From: Hymenobacter setariae
GTDB lineage: Bacteria; Bacteroidota; Bacteroidia; Cytophagales; Hymenobacteraceae
Direction of reading: 5' to 3'
Length of the DNA: 64,000 nucleotides
Assembly: GCF_007713685.1 (NCBI RefSeq)
Contig: NZ_VMRJ01000001.1
Location: 1,408,129-1,472,128 of the forward strand
Below are positions 43,554 to 52,754 of the stretch, one piece after another; position 1 is the first letter of the stretch; each line of letters begins with the position of its first letter. The notes beneath the pieces are model-generated. The model saw only the letters and a list, made by a program, of their open reading frames with translations. It did no database searches and was not told the DNA's origin. Made by a program: the position numbers and the translations under genes.

Positions 43554-45629
43554 ATGAAAAGAATTCTTCCCGCTTTTTACTTGGGAGTATTAGGTAGCGT
43601 GAGCCTAGCCACCACAACGGCGGCCCAAAGTACACAACCAGCTGCCCCAGCCAAGCCGGCCGCTGCTAAGCCTGCACCCGCTGCTGCCAAGCCTGTGGCT
43701 GCTCCAGATGCTAAGCCGGCTGCGGCAGCACCCACTGCCGCCCCAGCGCCTAAGCCTGCCCCCGCTCCAGCACCAGTCGCTGCTGAGCCCGCTCCAATAG
43801 CACCGGCGCGGCAGGCGGCAACTGGCCCAGCCGTGCGCTACACCCTAGCGTTTCCCAATGCAGTGCATCACGAGGCACGCGTCACGGCCACTTTTGCAGG
43901 CTTGACTCCGGGCAAGGCCCTGGTGATACGAATGGCACGCTCGTCGCCAGGGCGTTACGCACTGCACGAGTTTATTAAGAACACGTACTATCCCGTGGCT
44001 ACTGATGGCAGCGGCAAGCTCCTCAGCATCAAGCGTCCCGACCCTTACTCCTGGGAAGTAAAGCCAGCCGCCGATGGCACCATCCAGTTTAGCTATACGC
44101 TGTATGGCGACCGCACCGATGGCACCTACGCTGGTATCGACCAGCAGCACGCGCACCTCAACCTGCCTGCTACCCTGTGCTACGCGCAAGGCCTAGAGGG
44201 CCGGGCCGCCGAAGTAAAATTTGAAATGCCTACGGGCTGGAAGGCTGCAACCCAACTGCGGCCCACCGGCGAAGACCGCACCACCTTCACGGCGCCCAAT
44301 TTGCAGTACCTCATGGACAGCCCCGTGGTCCTAGGTACTCAGCAAACCCTGCACACTTGGCAAGACGGTGGGCGCACCTTCGAGATAGCCACTTACTATG
44401 GTGGGTCGGCCAGCGAAGTAGAGGCCTTGGTAAAGAAGACGCAGCAAATAGTGCGCGAGGCTGCCGGCGTATTTGGGGGCGAAGTACCTGCCTTTGACTA
44501 CGGCCGTTACACCTTCCTAGCCGATTACCTGCCTCAGGCCAGCGGCGATGGCATGGAACACCGCAACTCGACTTCGCTCACGAGCCCCTTGCCGCTGCAT
44601 GATGAAGGCGCTCTGCGCAACCTAGCCACTGTATCGCACGAGTATTTCCACGCCTATAACACCGAGCGCTTGCGCAGCAAAGGCTTGGAGCCTTTCGATT
44701 TTCAGCGCGTGAACATGAGCGATGCGTTGTGGTTTGGCGAGGGTTTTACGCAATACTATGGTGAGCTAATGCTGCGCCGGGCCGGCTACTACGACGACGA
44801 GCAATTCTTCGAGAAAGTGAGCCAGTGGGTAAATGTGCGCCTCAATTCGCCGGGCGCTCGCTATGCCTCGGCGGTGGAAATGAGCCAGCAAGCAGGCTTT
44901 GTGGATGCCGCTACGAGCATCGACCCCAACAACCGTAGCAACACGTACCTTTCGTACTACTACCAGGGCGCGGGCCTAGCCCTTTCGCTCGACATGCAAT
45001 TGCGCCAGCGCTATCGCACCTCGCTCGATAAGTACATGCAGGCGCTGTGGCAGGAGTTTGGCAAGCCTCAAACGCCCAGCCTAGCCCCCGCCAAGCCCTA
45101 CACCCTACCCGACTTGCAGCGTGTGCTCGGCACCGTAGCTAAGGACACCGCCTTTGCGGGCACCTTCTTCCGGCGCTACATCTACGGCCACGAAACGCCA
45201 CGCTTTGCCGAGAACCTGGCCCTAGCTGGCCTGGCCGTAGTGCCGACCAAGGTACTGGCTGCTGCCCTGCCTCGGCAGGTAGAGTTTACGGAGGACGGCC
45301 GCTGCATCTTGTCGCGCAATACCACTATGGGCTCGGGTCTCTATAAGGCAGGCATCGACCGCGGCGACGAGATTATGACCCTCGATGGCGTGAAAATCAC
45401 CGATATGGCTACCCTCGAGGGAGTAATGCGCCGCCACACGCCCGCTGACCTTGTGCCGGTGCGCGTACGCAACCGCGCTGGCATTGAGCGCACCACGCAG
45501 GTCGTGCTCACCGAAGATTCTAATGTGCAGGTGCAGCCTATGGAAAGCGTAGAGAAAATGACTGCTACCCAAGCGCAGAAGGATATGCGTGCGGCATGGT
45601 TAGCTAGCGCTGCTGCTATCAAGCCCTAG
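43554..45629 (+). CDS. M61-family metallopeptidase with PDZ domain and Pro/Ala/Lys linker
   Basis: A 691-residue exported peptidase of the glycyl-aminopeptidase type. The signal peptide (to about 25) is followed by ~60 residues made almost only of Pro, Ala and Lys (PAKP repeats), a likely rigid spacer. The M61 N-terminal beta domain follows, then the thermolysin-like zinc site HEYFH (362-366) with the third ligand Glu396 (WFGEGFTQYY). A PDZ domain is near 575-660 (GLYKAGIDRGDEIMTLDGVKI). It likely trims peptides in the periplasm or at the surface. The PAK-rich spacer is much longer than usual. A bidirectional terminator follows. Confidence 0.92.
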   Translation: MKRILPAFYLGVLGSVSLATTTAAQSTQPAAPAKPAAAKPAPAAAKPVAAPDAKPAAAAPTAAPAPKPAPAPAPVAAEPAPIAPARQAATGPAVRYTLAFPNAVHHEARVTATFAGLTPGKALVIRMARSSPGRYALHEFIKNTYYPVATDGSGKLLSIKRPDPYSWEVKPAADGTIQFSYTLYGDRTDGTYAGIDQQHAHLNLPATLCYAQGLEGRAAEVKFEMPTGWKAATQLRPTGEDRTTFTAPNLQYLMDSPVVLGTQQTLHTWQDGGRTFEIATYYGGSASEVEALVKKTQQIVREAAGVFGGEVPAFDYGRYTFLADYLPQASGDGMEHRNSTSLTSPLPLHDEGALRNLATVSHEYFHAYNTERLRSKGLEPFDFQRVNMSDALWFGEGFTQYYGELMLRRAGYYDDEQFFEKVSQWVNVRLNSPGARYASAVEMSQQAGFVDAATSIDPNNRSNTYLSYYYQGAGLALSLDMQLRQRYRTSLDKYMQALWQEFGKPQTPSLAPAKPYTLPDLQRVLGTVAKDTAFAGTFFRRYIYGHETPRFAENLALAGLAVVPTKVLAAALPRQVEFTEDGRCILSRNTTMGSGLYKAGIDRGDEIMTLDGVKITDMATLEGVMRRHTPADLVPVRVRNRAGIERTTQVVLTEDSNVQVQPMESVEKMTATQAQKDMRAAWLASAAAIKP

Positions 45630-45647
45630 GTCAATATTTAATCACCG

Positions 45648-45691
45648 CATTAAAAAAGCCCCACCGATAGTTCGGCGGGGCTTTTTTAATG
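45648..45691. terminator. Bidirectional terminator between the M61 and Bax-inhibitor genes
   Basis: Arms 45648-45666 and 45673-45691 are 19 bases with one mismatch and a six-base loop; A6 and T6 tracts flank the GC stem. It sits between the two convergent stops. Confidence 0.93.
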
Positions 45692-45711
45692 TTATTAACT
45701 ACTTAAGCACC

Positions 45712-46440
45712 CTAGCGACGCTGGCCAAAGAAGCGCAGCAAGAAGAGGAAGAGGTTAACAAAGTCTAAGTAAAGCGTAAGGGCACCTAGGATGGAAGCTT
45801 TATTGCTAGTTTCCTCTCCTTCTGTTACGCCGATGAAGGCCATCTGCTTCAGCTTTTGAGTATCGTAGGCAGCCAAGGCTGTAAATAAGATGACCCCGAT
45901 ACCCGACACAATCAGATTTAGCGTTGAGTTGCCCCAGAACATATTGACCACTAGTGCAATAACCATGCCTATAAGCGCCATGCTCAGCAGCTTACCCCAG
46001 CCTGACAAATCGGACTTAGTGAAATAGCCAAAGATGCTCATCACCCCGAACATCAGCGCCGTGGTGAAGAATGTAGAAGCAATGGAGCTAGCTGTATAGG
46101 CTAAAAATATAGCGCTCAGCGTAAGCCCGTTAAGTAAGGCATAACCCACAAAAGCGGCTTTAGCCTGCGATAAGCTCCACTGGAAGATGCGCGCCGAAAG
46201 AAACCCTACGACGACTAGCTCGGCAATGATGAGTCCGAAAAACACGAACCGATTACCAAATATAAAATGCTGCAGGGCCGGCGAGGACGCGGCAAACAAG
46301 GCCATGCCACCAGTAAGCGCCAAGCCAGCGGCCATCCAACCGTAGACTTGAGCAAAAAAGTTAGCCTGAATGCGGGCGGCGTCTTCTTCCGTCAGTTGGT
46401 GGGCCCTAACGCGACCCGACGGATTTTGATTGTCACTCAT
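45712..46440 (-). CDS. Bax inhibitor-1/YccA family membrane protein
   Basis: A 242-residue protein with seven membrane helices, as in BI-1/YetJ/YccA. The N-terminal cytoplasmic stretch (HQLTEEDAARIQANFFAQVYGWMAAGLALTGG begins the first helix) and the late AAYDTQKLKQMA block (about 190-201) are family marks; YetJ is a pH-sensitive calcium leak channel, and YccA modulates FtsH. The last helix has LYLDFVNLFLFLLRFFG, the usual C-terminal signature. Single gene, divergent from the MBL hydrolase. Confidence 0.93.
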   Translation of the reverse strand: MSDNQNPSGRVRAHQLTEEDAARIQANFFAQVYGWMAAGLALTGGMALFAASSPALQHFIFGNRFVFFGLIIAELVVVGFLSARIFQWSLSQAKAAFVGYALLNGLTLSAIFLAYTASSIASTFFTTALMFGVMSIFGYFTKSDLSGWGKLLSMALIGMVIALVVNMFWGNSTLNLIVSGIGVILFTALAAYDTQKLKQMAFIGVTEGEETSNKASILGALTLYLDFVNLFLFLLRFFGQRR

Positions 46441-46566
46441 GTGAATAAGAAGCGAATAGAAACAAAGAAGAAAGTTGTGCTGCCTGCTATACGAACTTTG
46501 GCTGGCAACGACGGTACTATAACAACTTTGTGGCCAATTAGTGGCCCGCCGCTTCGACTATATTCT

Positions 46567-47580
46567 ATGGCTGCCCCTGCCCACTACCGCCGCAACGAAG
46601 ACCTGCGTACCATTCGCCCTAGCTACCCCGGCAACAAGCTCATTGGCAAGGAGTACTGCAATGGCGAAGCCTTGTATGAACCCACCTTCGGCACGGCTCT
46701 ACGCTGGCAGTTGACGGCTAACCCACAGAAGGAGGAGAAGAAGCACGATACCTGGGTGCCCAACGTAGTGCCTTGCGCCGAAGCCTTCTTCTCGACCCAA
46801 GACATGCTGGTGTGGTTGGGGCACGCTAGCTTTTTGCTGCGAGTGCAGGGAGTGAGCCTACTGTTCGACCCCGTGCTTTTCTCTTCGGTAGGCTTGCGCC
46901 ACCGCCACCCCCTGCCCTGCCGGCCCGAAGATGTGCGCAACATCGACTTCATATTGCTTTCGCACGGCCACCGCGACCACCTCGACGAGCGCAGCATCAA
47001 GCTACTAGCCCAGCAAAACCCTAAAATGCGAGTGCTCTCATCATTGAGCATGGGCAAGCTGCTGCGCGGCATGGCCCCAAGCCTACCAGTGCAAGAAGCC
47101 GGTTGGTGGCAGCAGTATGACCTAGGGCCCGCCGCGCCCTTCGAAATATATTACCTGCCGGCCAGCCACTGGCACCGGCGCGGGCTCTTTGACCTGAACG
47201 AGGTGCTATGGGGCAGCTTTCTGATAAAGACTGAAGACCGGCTCATCTATTTTGGCGGCGATACTAGCTACAGCGACCACTTCGACTTAATCGAGCAGAC
47301 GTTTGGCCCGCTTGACATTGTGCTCTTGCCCATCGGCGCCTACAAGCCGCCCTTTATGATGCACATGAGCCACGTGAACCCGCACGAAGCGGCCAAGGCG
47401 GCTAACGTGCTGCGCGCGGGCCACTTGGTGCCCATGCATTACGGTACCTTCGACCTCTCCGACGAACCTGCCTCCGAACCTCTGCGGCTGCTGACCGAGG
47501 TGGCGGCTGGCGGCCTGCTACGCGGCCAATTGCACGCCCCTGCCGTGGGCGAGGTGCTCGACTGGACCACCTGGGAGTAG
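46567..47580 (+). CDS. MBL-fold hydrolase, NAPE-PLD/UlaG-like
   Basis: A 337-residue metallo-beta-lactamase-fold enzyme. The metal motif HxHxDH is HGHRDH (133-138), after LGHASFLLRVQGVSLLFDPVL (about 86-106), which is typical of N-acyl-phosphatidylethanolamine phospholipase D-like proteins; later ligands are in YFGGDTSYSDHF (about 232-243) and PMHYGTF (about 289-295). It may act on phospholipids, but bacterial relatives have varied substrates. The frame is open 100 residues further upstream across the BI-1 promoter; the ATG at 46567 starts the family match. Its stop codon is followed at once by the long inverted repeat before the symporter gene. Confidence 0.88.
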   Translation: MAAPAHYRRNEDLRTIRPSYPGNKLIGKEYCNGEALYEPTFGTALRWQLTANPQKEEKKHDTWVPNVVPCAEAFFSTQDMLVWLGHASFLLRVQGVSLLFDPVLFSSVGLRHRHPLPCRPEDVRNIDFILLSHGHRDHLDERSIKLLAQQNPKMRVLSSLSMGKLLRGMAPSLPVQEAGWWQQYDLGPAAPFEIYYLPASHWHRRGLFDLNEVLWGSFLIKTEDRLIYFGGDTSYSDHFDLIEQTFGPLDIVLLPIGAYKPPFMMHMSHVNPHEAAKAANVLRAGHLVPMHYGTFDLSDEPASEPLRLLTEVAAGGLLRGQLHAPAVGEVLDWTTWE

Positions 47581-47731
47581 TTTTTTGAGCTGTTAGCTTG
47601 TGGCTATTAGCTACTAGCTGCTTTGCTTCGCTAGGCCACCGGGCAACAACGCGTATTAGCTTTTAGCTTTGTCGGTTCTTACGCTGCTAAAAAGCTAATC
47701 GCTAACAGCCACAAGCTAACAGCTCAAAAAA
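47581..47731. repeat. Inverted repeat spanning the complete gap from stop codon to start codon
   Basis: Arms 47581-47611 and 47701-47731 are 31 bases with one mismatch. The left arm starts directly after the TAG of the MBL gene; the right arm ends on the A of the ATG of the symporter gene. The loop (47612-47700) holds a candidate promoter. In RNA the pairing would bury the symporter start region; in transcripts from upstream it could also end or stall transcription. Confidence 0.88.
47664..47671 (+). promoter_or_regulatory. Promoter -7 element of the sodium:solute symporter gene
   Basis: TAGCTTTG fits TAnnTTTG and lies inside the loop of the long inverted repeat, 60 bases before the ATG. Transcripts that start here lack the left arm, so the start codon would not be sequestered. 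Confidence 0.5.
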
Positions 47732-49233
47732 TGTCGCCTACTCTTGTTCTGAGCCTCATTGCGGGCTACTTCATCGTTCTCATCATCATTGCGCTGCTCA
47801 CTTCGCGCAAGGCTACTAGCGAGAGCTTTTTTGTGGCCAACCGCAACGCACCATGGTACATGGTAGCGTTTGCCATGATTGGCACCTCGCTCTCAGGCGT
47901 CACCTTCATCTCGGTGCCAGGCAATGTGTACGGCAAAGGCTGGAGCTACCTAGCCGTGGTGGCGGGCTACGTGGCGGGCTATGTAGTTATCGGCACAGTG
48001 CTGATGCCACTCTACTACCGGCTCCAACTAGTGTCCATTTACACTTACCTCGAGCAGCGATTTGGCTACTGGAGCTATAAGACAGGCGCGCTATTTTTTC
48101 TGATTTCCAGGGCCCTAGGGTCGGGGTTGCGGCTATATCTGGTGGCGGGCGTGTTGCAGCTAGCGGTATTCGACGCCATGGGGGTGCCGTTTGCCGCCAC
48201 GGTGGTCGTCAGCATCTTGTTTATCTACCTCTACACCTTTAAGGGCGGCCTCAAAACCATTCTGTGGACGGATACCTTCCAGACGCTAGCCATGCTGAGC
48301 TGCGTGGCGCTGAGCATCTACTTCATTTCGTCGGAGCTTAATCTTGGTTTCAAGCAACTCGTGAGTACTGTGCGCGAGAGCAGCATGTCCCAGGTATACT
48401 TTTCCGATTTTAGCGACGACAAGTTTTTTTGGAAGCAGTTTGCTTCGGGTATGTTCATCACCATCGTGATGACGGGCCTCGACCAGGACCTGATGCAGAA
48501 AAACCTGAGCTGCCGCAGCCTCGCCGACGCCCAGAAGAACATGTTCTGGTTTACGCCCGTCATCGTGGGCGTAAACGTGCTATTTCTCACCCTAGGTGTG
48601 CTTCTTTACCAATACGCCGCGGCAAAGGGCTTGCAGTTGAACGAGCTACCCCAGCTGCTCAAGGCTAATAAAACGCTCGATACCGACCTAGTATTTCCAT
48701 ATTTGGCCACTACGCAGTTCACACTTTTTGCGGGCGTGGTATTTATCCTAGGCCTCATCGCCATTACGTACGCCTCGGCCGACTCGGCGCTGACGGCACT
48801 TACTACGTCGTTCTGCGTCGATTTTCTCGATATCAAGCAGTATCCCGAAGCCCGCCAAACGCGTATTCGCCAGCTTACCCACCTAGGTTGGTCGGTGGCA
48901 CTCATTGGCATCATTCTCGTCTTCCGCCTCATCAACGAGCAGAGTCTGATTGATGCCGTTTTCAAAACTGCGGGCTACACCTACGGGCCCCTGCTGGCGC
49001 TCTACAGCTTCGGCATTTTTACGCGGCGGCGGCTGCGCGAGGGCTTGGTGCTACCAGTGTGCGTGGCGGGGCCGCTGCTGACGCTGCTCATTGTGTCGCA
49101 CTCGGTCGAGTGGCTGGGCGGCTACAAGTTTGGCTTCGAGATTTTGCTGCTTAATGGAGCCCTCACCTTTTTGGGCTTACTCTTGATATCGCGCCCCGCC
49201 AACCGAACCGAAGCCACCGCTATTTTGTCCTAA
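47731..49233 (+). CDS. Sodium:solute symporter (SSS family)
   Basis: A 500-residue transporter of the SSS/LeuT-fold family with about 13 helices. Marks include the N-terminal TSRKATSESFFVANRNAPWYMV (about 24-45), the FISVPGNVYGKGWSY stretch, and the ASADSALTALTTSFCVDFL block near 349-367, where SSS proteins bind Na+. It imports a sugar, amino acid or organic acid with sodium. Transcription may start in the loop of the inverted repeat before it. The TonB-like gene follows 43 bases later and may be co-transcribed. Confidence 0.92.
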   Translation: MSPTLVLSLIAGYFIVLIIIALLTSRKATSESFFVANRNAPWYMVAFAMIGTSLSGVTFISVPGNVYGKGWSYLAVVAGYVAGYVVIGTVLMPLYYRLQLVSIYTYLEQRFGYWSYKTGALFFLISRALGSGLRLYLVAGVLQLAVFDAMGVPFAATVVVSILFIYLYTFKGGLKTILWTDTFQTLAMLSCVALSIYFISSELNLGFKQLVSTVRESSMSQVYFSDFSDDKFFWKQFASGMFITIVMTGLDQDLMQKNLSCRSLADAQKNMFWFTPVIVGVNVLFLTLGVLLYQYAAAKGLQLNELPQLLKANKTLDTDLVFPYLATTQFTLFAGVVFILGLIAITYASADSALTALTTSFCVDFLDIKQYPEARQTRIRQLTHLGWSVALIGIILVFRLINEQSLIDAVFKTAGYTYGPLLALYSFGIFTRRRLREGLVLPVCVAGPLLTLLIVSHSVEWLGGYKFGFEILLLNGALTFLGLLLISRPANRTEATAILS

Positions 49234-49276
49234 TCTGTGGCGATTGCCAGTTAGCTATTCCATTTTATCTTCCTCT

Positions 49277-49783
49277 ATGCGCCTTACTTACCTCGCGTTA
49301 GTACTCGCCGCTCCCTTCGCAGCTCTGGCCCAAACCCGGCCCGCACCGGCCAAAGCGCCCGTGGTGCTTTCGCCCGGCAACATGCAATTGCAACCCGGCG
49401 GCGGAGCCGAAAACCGCCCCGATAAAGCGCCTAGCTTCCCCGGCGGCGAAGAAGCCATGGGCGACTTCTTCACCCAGCATGTGCAGGTGCCCAACAAAGC
49501 CAAGCAAGCCCGCGTGACCGGCGATGTTATCGTAACCGCTACCGTGGGCACCGATGGCAAACTCACCAACCCCAAAGTAGCCAAGGGCCTCTCGCCCGAG
49601 TGCAACGCCGAGGCCCTGCGTGTGGTGCAGGCCATGCCGGCCTGGCAGCCCGCCACCCGGCGCGGCGTGCCGGTGCCCATTATGGTGCAGGTGCCAGTAC
49701 CGTTCGACAATGCCAACGTTACCAAATTTGAAATCGACCGCAAAGTGCCCCGCTCGGCTAAGGACGCCCCGGGGTTAAATTAA
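49277..49783 (+). CDS. TonB C-terminal domain protein
   Basis: A 168-residue exported protein: signal peptide MRLTYLALVLAAPFAALAQ, a Pro/Ala-rich stretch, then a TonB C-terminal domain (about 70-150; GDVIVTATVGTDGKLTNPKV, then ECNAEALRVVQAMPAWQPATRRG). It lacks the long N-terminal membrane anchor and Pro-rich spacer of true TonB, so it is probably one of the many periplasmic TonB-like proteins of Bacteroidota and not the energy transducer itself. The frame is open to 49244, but the signal peptide begins at the ATG at 49277. Confidence 0.85.
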   Translation: MRLTYLALVLAAPFAALAQTRPAPAKAPVVLSPGNMQLQPGGGAENRPDKAPSFPGGEEAMGDFFTQHVQVPNKAKQARVTGDVIVTATVGTDGKLTNPKVAKGLSPECNAEALRVVQAMPAWQPATRRGVPVPIMVQVPVPFDNANVTKFEIDRKVPRSAKDAPGLN

Positions 49784-49941
49784 TTCTACTTAATCTATAG
49801 CCGTTGTGGCTGCTACTAGTCAGCACGACAACCTATTTTACCGTTACGCTAGTAGCTATTTCGGCAAGCGGCGCAAAGTACTAGCGCGTTGTTTGCGTCT
49901 CTTGCATAAGTGGGCTGGTTTCTTGCCAGCCGTGTCAAATT

Positions 49942-51792
49942 ATGGCCCGAAGTGGATTGAATACCAGCGGCAGCGACGCCACCGCTGACCTGCCCAAACC
50001 AAAAGTCAATAAGGAGTCGCTGCAACGCGGTCTACGAATTTTCAGGTTTGTGCTACCTTACCGCGCCAAGTTTGCGGTAGGTATGGTGCTGCTAGTACTT
50101 AGCAGCCTTAGCACCATGACGTTTCCTTGGATTGGCGGCAAGCTCGTAGATGCTGCTAATGACAAGCCCTTTACGCTGCCCGGCGGGTTGGTGCTCGACA
50201 TCAATCGCATTGCACTTGGCCTTTTTCTGGTCACGGTACTACAGGGCTTGTTTTCGTTTGGGCGTATCTGGTTTTTTACGCAGGTAAGTGAGTTCACCGT
50301 GCGTGACATCCGGCAGGCGCTCTATGCTAAGTTTATGCAGCTGCCGATTCCTTTTTTCGAGCAAAATCGGGTAGGAGCAGTTACGTCACGCATCACCAGC
50401 GACGTAGCCCAAATTCAGGATTCGTTTTCGCTGACGCTGGCCGAGCTGTTTCGGCAGGTGTTCACTTTACTGGCTGGCCTAGCCTTCATTATGGTAGTGT
50501 CGTGGAAGCTATCCGTATTTATGCTGGTCACATTTCCACCTATCGTGCTAGCAGCGGGGCTATTTGGACGTAAAATCCGCACTTTATCGCGCACTGTGCA
50601 GCAGGAGCTAGCCCACACCAATACTATCGTAGAGGAAACGCTGCAAGCTATCAACTCAGTCAAAGCCTTTACCAATGAGCGCTTTGAAATCAAGCGCTAC
50701 AATACTGCGCTGCGCAAAGTGGTGCAATCGGCTTTGCAAAGCAACCTCTACCGCGGTGGCTTCGTGTCCTTCGTCATCATCGGCCTGTTTGGTGGCATCA
50801 TTCTAGTGCTGTGGCGCGGTGCTACGCTGGTGCATACGCCCAAAACTGACCCCAATCACTTGGATATCGGCCAGCTCGTGTCCTTTATACTATATACTGT
50901 ATACATCGGGGCTTCGGTGGCAGGCTTAGGTGAACTCTATGGCAAAGTGCAAAGCACCCTAGGGGCTAGCGAGCGCATTCTTGAAATCTTGGACGAAACA
51001 CCCGAGCCTACCTTACTAGAGCCCGCCCTAGGTTTGGTACCAGTCCAGGTGCGTGGCGAAATTCGCTACGAGCACGTGGCCTTCCGCTATCCTACCCGGC
51101 CCGATGTAGCAGTGCTACAAGATATTGACTTCTACATAGCAGCTGGCGAAAAAATTGCGCTCGTCGGCCCCAGCGGCGCGGGCAAAAGCACTATTGCGGG
51201 CCTGCTCATGCAGTTTTACCCGCTCAGCGGCGGGCGCATTGTGGTCGATGGGCACGACGTGGCCGACTACGACCTCACCGCCCTGCGCTCACACATCGGC
51301 ATCGTGCCGCAAGAGACACTGCTGTTTGGTGGCACCATCCGCGACAACATTGCTTATGGCAAGCCCGGCGCCACTGACCAGGAAATTATCGAGGCCGCTC
51401 GCCGCGCCAACGCTTGGCAGTTCATTTCGGCCTTTCCCGAAAGCCTCGATACGGTGGTCGGCGACCGCGGCATCAAGCTCTCGGGTGGGCAGCGGCAGCG
51501 CGTGGCCATCGCCCGCGCCATCCTGAAAAATCCTGCCATCCTCATTCTCGACGAAGCCACCTCATCGCTTGACAGCGAAAGCGAAAAGCTGGTGCAAGGC
51601 GCTCTCGACGAACTGATGCAAAACCGCACGAGCCTTATCATTGCCCACCGCCTTAGCACCATCCGCAAGGTCGATAAGATTCTGGTTATCGATGGTGGCC
51701 GCATCGTGGAAGCCGGCTCGCACGACGAGCTAAGCGAGCGAGAGGGCGGACTATATGCCAATTTATTGCGGCTGCAGTTTGAGCTAGCTTAG
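49942..51792 (+). CDS. ABC exporter, fused permease and ATPase (MsbA/LmrA-like)
   Basis: A 616-residue half-transporter. The six-helix type 1 exporter domain covers about 30-345, with the FFEQNRVGAVTSRITSDV coupling block near 134-151. The ATPase has Walker A GPSGAGKST (409-417), LSGGQRQRVAIARA (from 513), Walker B ILILDEATSSLDSES (about 534-548) and switch IAHRLSTI. It works as a homodimer, flipping lipids or drugs out of the inner leaflet. The start ATG at 49942 is followed by a soluble ~35-residue segment. A 20-bp hairpin terminates the transcript. It is not next to LPS or capsule genes. Confidence 0.95.
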   Translation: MARSGLNTSGSDATADLPKPKVNKESLQRGLRIFRFVLPYRAKFAVGMVLLVLSSLSTMTFPWIGGKLVDAANDKPFTLPGGLVLDINRIALGLFLVTVLQGLFSFGRIWFFTQVSEFTVRDIRQALYAKFMQLPIPFFEQNRVGAVTSRITSDVAQIQDSFSLTLAELFRQVFTLLAGLAFIMVVSWKLSVFMLVTFPPIVLAAGLFGRKIRTLSRTVQQELAHTNTIVEETLQAINSVKAFTNERFEIKRYNTALRKVVQSALQSNLYRGGFVSFVIIGLFGGIILVLWRGATLVHTPKTDPNHLDIGQLVSFILYTVYIGASVAGLGELYGKVQSTLGASERILEILDETPEPTLLEPALGLVPVQVRGEIRYEHVAFRYPTRPDVAVLQDIDFYIAAGEKIALVGPSGAGKSTIAGLLMQFYPLSGGRIVVDGHDVADYDLTALRSHIGIVPQETLLFGGTIRDNIAYGKPGATDQEIIEAARRANAWQFISAFPESLDTVVGDRGIKLSGGQRQRVAIARAILKNPAILILDEATSSLDSESEKLVQGALDELMQNRTSLIIAHRLSTIRKVDKILVIDGGRIVEAGSHDELSEREGGLYANLLRLQFELA

Positions 51793-51813
51793 AAGCTTCA
51801 GCGCAAGCCCATC

Positions 51814-51859
51814 GTTGTGGTCCTTTATTCGCTAGCTTTAGCGAGTAAAGGACCACAAC
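51814..51859 (+). terminator. Terminator hairpin of the ABC exporter gene
   Basis: Arms 51814-51833 and 51840-51859 are 20 bases with one mismatch (a G-U pair in RNA) and a six-base loop. It starts 22 bases after the stop codon. Confidence 0.85.
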
Positions 51860-51871
51860 TTATTTAACACC

Positions 51872-52493
51872 ATGCGACTTCCAAGCCCAAAATCTGTTTC
51901 GCGCCGAAGCCGTGGCTGTCCGCTACCCGATATGACTCCAGTAGCTGGGGTCACCTTATCTATCGCTTATTGGCTGCCTTCTGCTCGCAGGCAACATTCG
52001 AGAGCCTAAAAAAGGAACTGTTTCACTAGAGGAATTATCATCAACCTCTTCCATTATATGCCTGCATGATGCACCGCAGATTTATATCAGCTTAAACAAG
52101 AGCGGGCATCTTTCCTTCGCAGCCTCTGAGCCCCGCCTGCAAGCTACAGTACTAGAGCAGGTGAGTAGAGAGCACCACATAAATTTTTCAGAGCTGCAGC
52201 TGGCCAACTTGCAAAAGCTTCCCTTCTTAGCCACTACTGTTGAGCAACTTTCGGGCAGCTTATCATTAGCTAACCCCACTGCAACCACTACTCAAGCCAC
52301 GTACTCGCTAACGGAAATACAATTGGCTGAATGCGCAAAGACCGCTCGGCTTATTGCACCTACTGTATTGGGTAGGCCGGTTTCTTTTTCATTACTGATT
52401 AGTGCCGAAACAGGTTCGCCAAAGGTTATGAAGCTAGTTGCCTTGCTACAAGCACAGGGTATTAACCGGTTCACTTTGCAGACCAGAAGCTGA
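51872..52493 (+). pseudogene. Frameshifted ExbD/TolR-family gene
   Basis: Two frames together give one ExbD-like protein. From the ATG at 51872 the frame reads MRLPSPKSVSRRSRGCPLPD and then MTPVAGVTLSI, the basic N terminus and start of the single membrane helix with the DMTP motif of ExbD. That frame then drifts into a non-family sequence and stops near 51950-52010. From about 51966 the +1 frame continues LIGCLLLAGNIREPKKGTV, a periplasmic region with IYISLNKSGHLSF, and a C-terminal GSPKVMKLVALLQAQGINRF block, which matches the end of ExbD proteins. The shift is near 51960-51970. A short C-terminal piece alone (from GTG 52161) would not be functional. No exbB gene is near, so this is likely an orphan remnant, unless the shift is a sequencing error. 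Confidence 0.75.
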
Positions 52494-52539
52494 GTATACT
52501 TCGGCCTTATTGTATTCGTCGTTATAGCTACTACCTAGC

Positions 52540-52665
52540 TTGCCGAAAAAGGAGACACTAGCTGCATCTGCTCTACAACTAGGTGCACTGCCTGTTTGGA
52601 CCAGCAACACCGGCCTATTGCGCTATGAGCTTGCCAACGGTGAGATATTTGACCTACCCGCGTAG
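52540..52665 (+). other. Short coding-like frame, possible gene remnant
   Basis: A 41-codon frame from TTG at 52540 reads MPKKETLAASALQLGALPVW and then TSNTGLLRYELANGEIFDLPA. Its composition looks protein-like, but it is very short and has no family match. It follows the broken exbD and may be part of the same decayed locus. The stretch 52666-52754 shows nothing else. Confidence 0.3.
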
Positions 52666-52754
52666 TTTCCTATCCAACCATATGAAGATTTAATGAGTAT
52701 GCACGAATAAGCACGATGCGCCTCGCGCCGCTTATCACATACTCATTTGCTTCT

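Noticed and set aside
46267-46566. 100-residue extension of the MBL hydrolase
   Set aside because: It runs antisense through the Bax-inhibitor gene and its promoter region and has no family match.
52161-52493. A separate 110-residue gene from GTG 52161
   Set aside because: It is the C-terminal part of the frameshifted ExbD, with the frame open and homologous further upstream.
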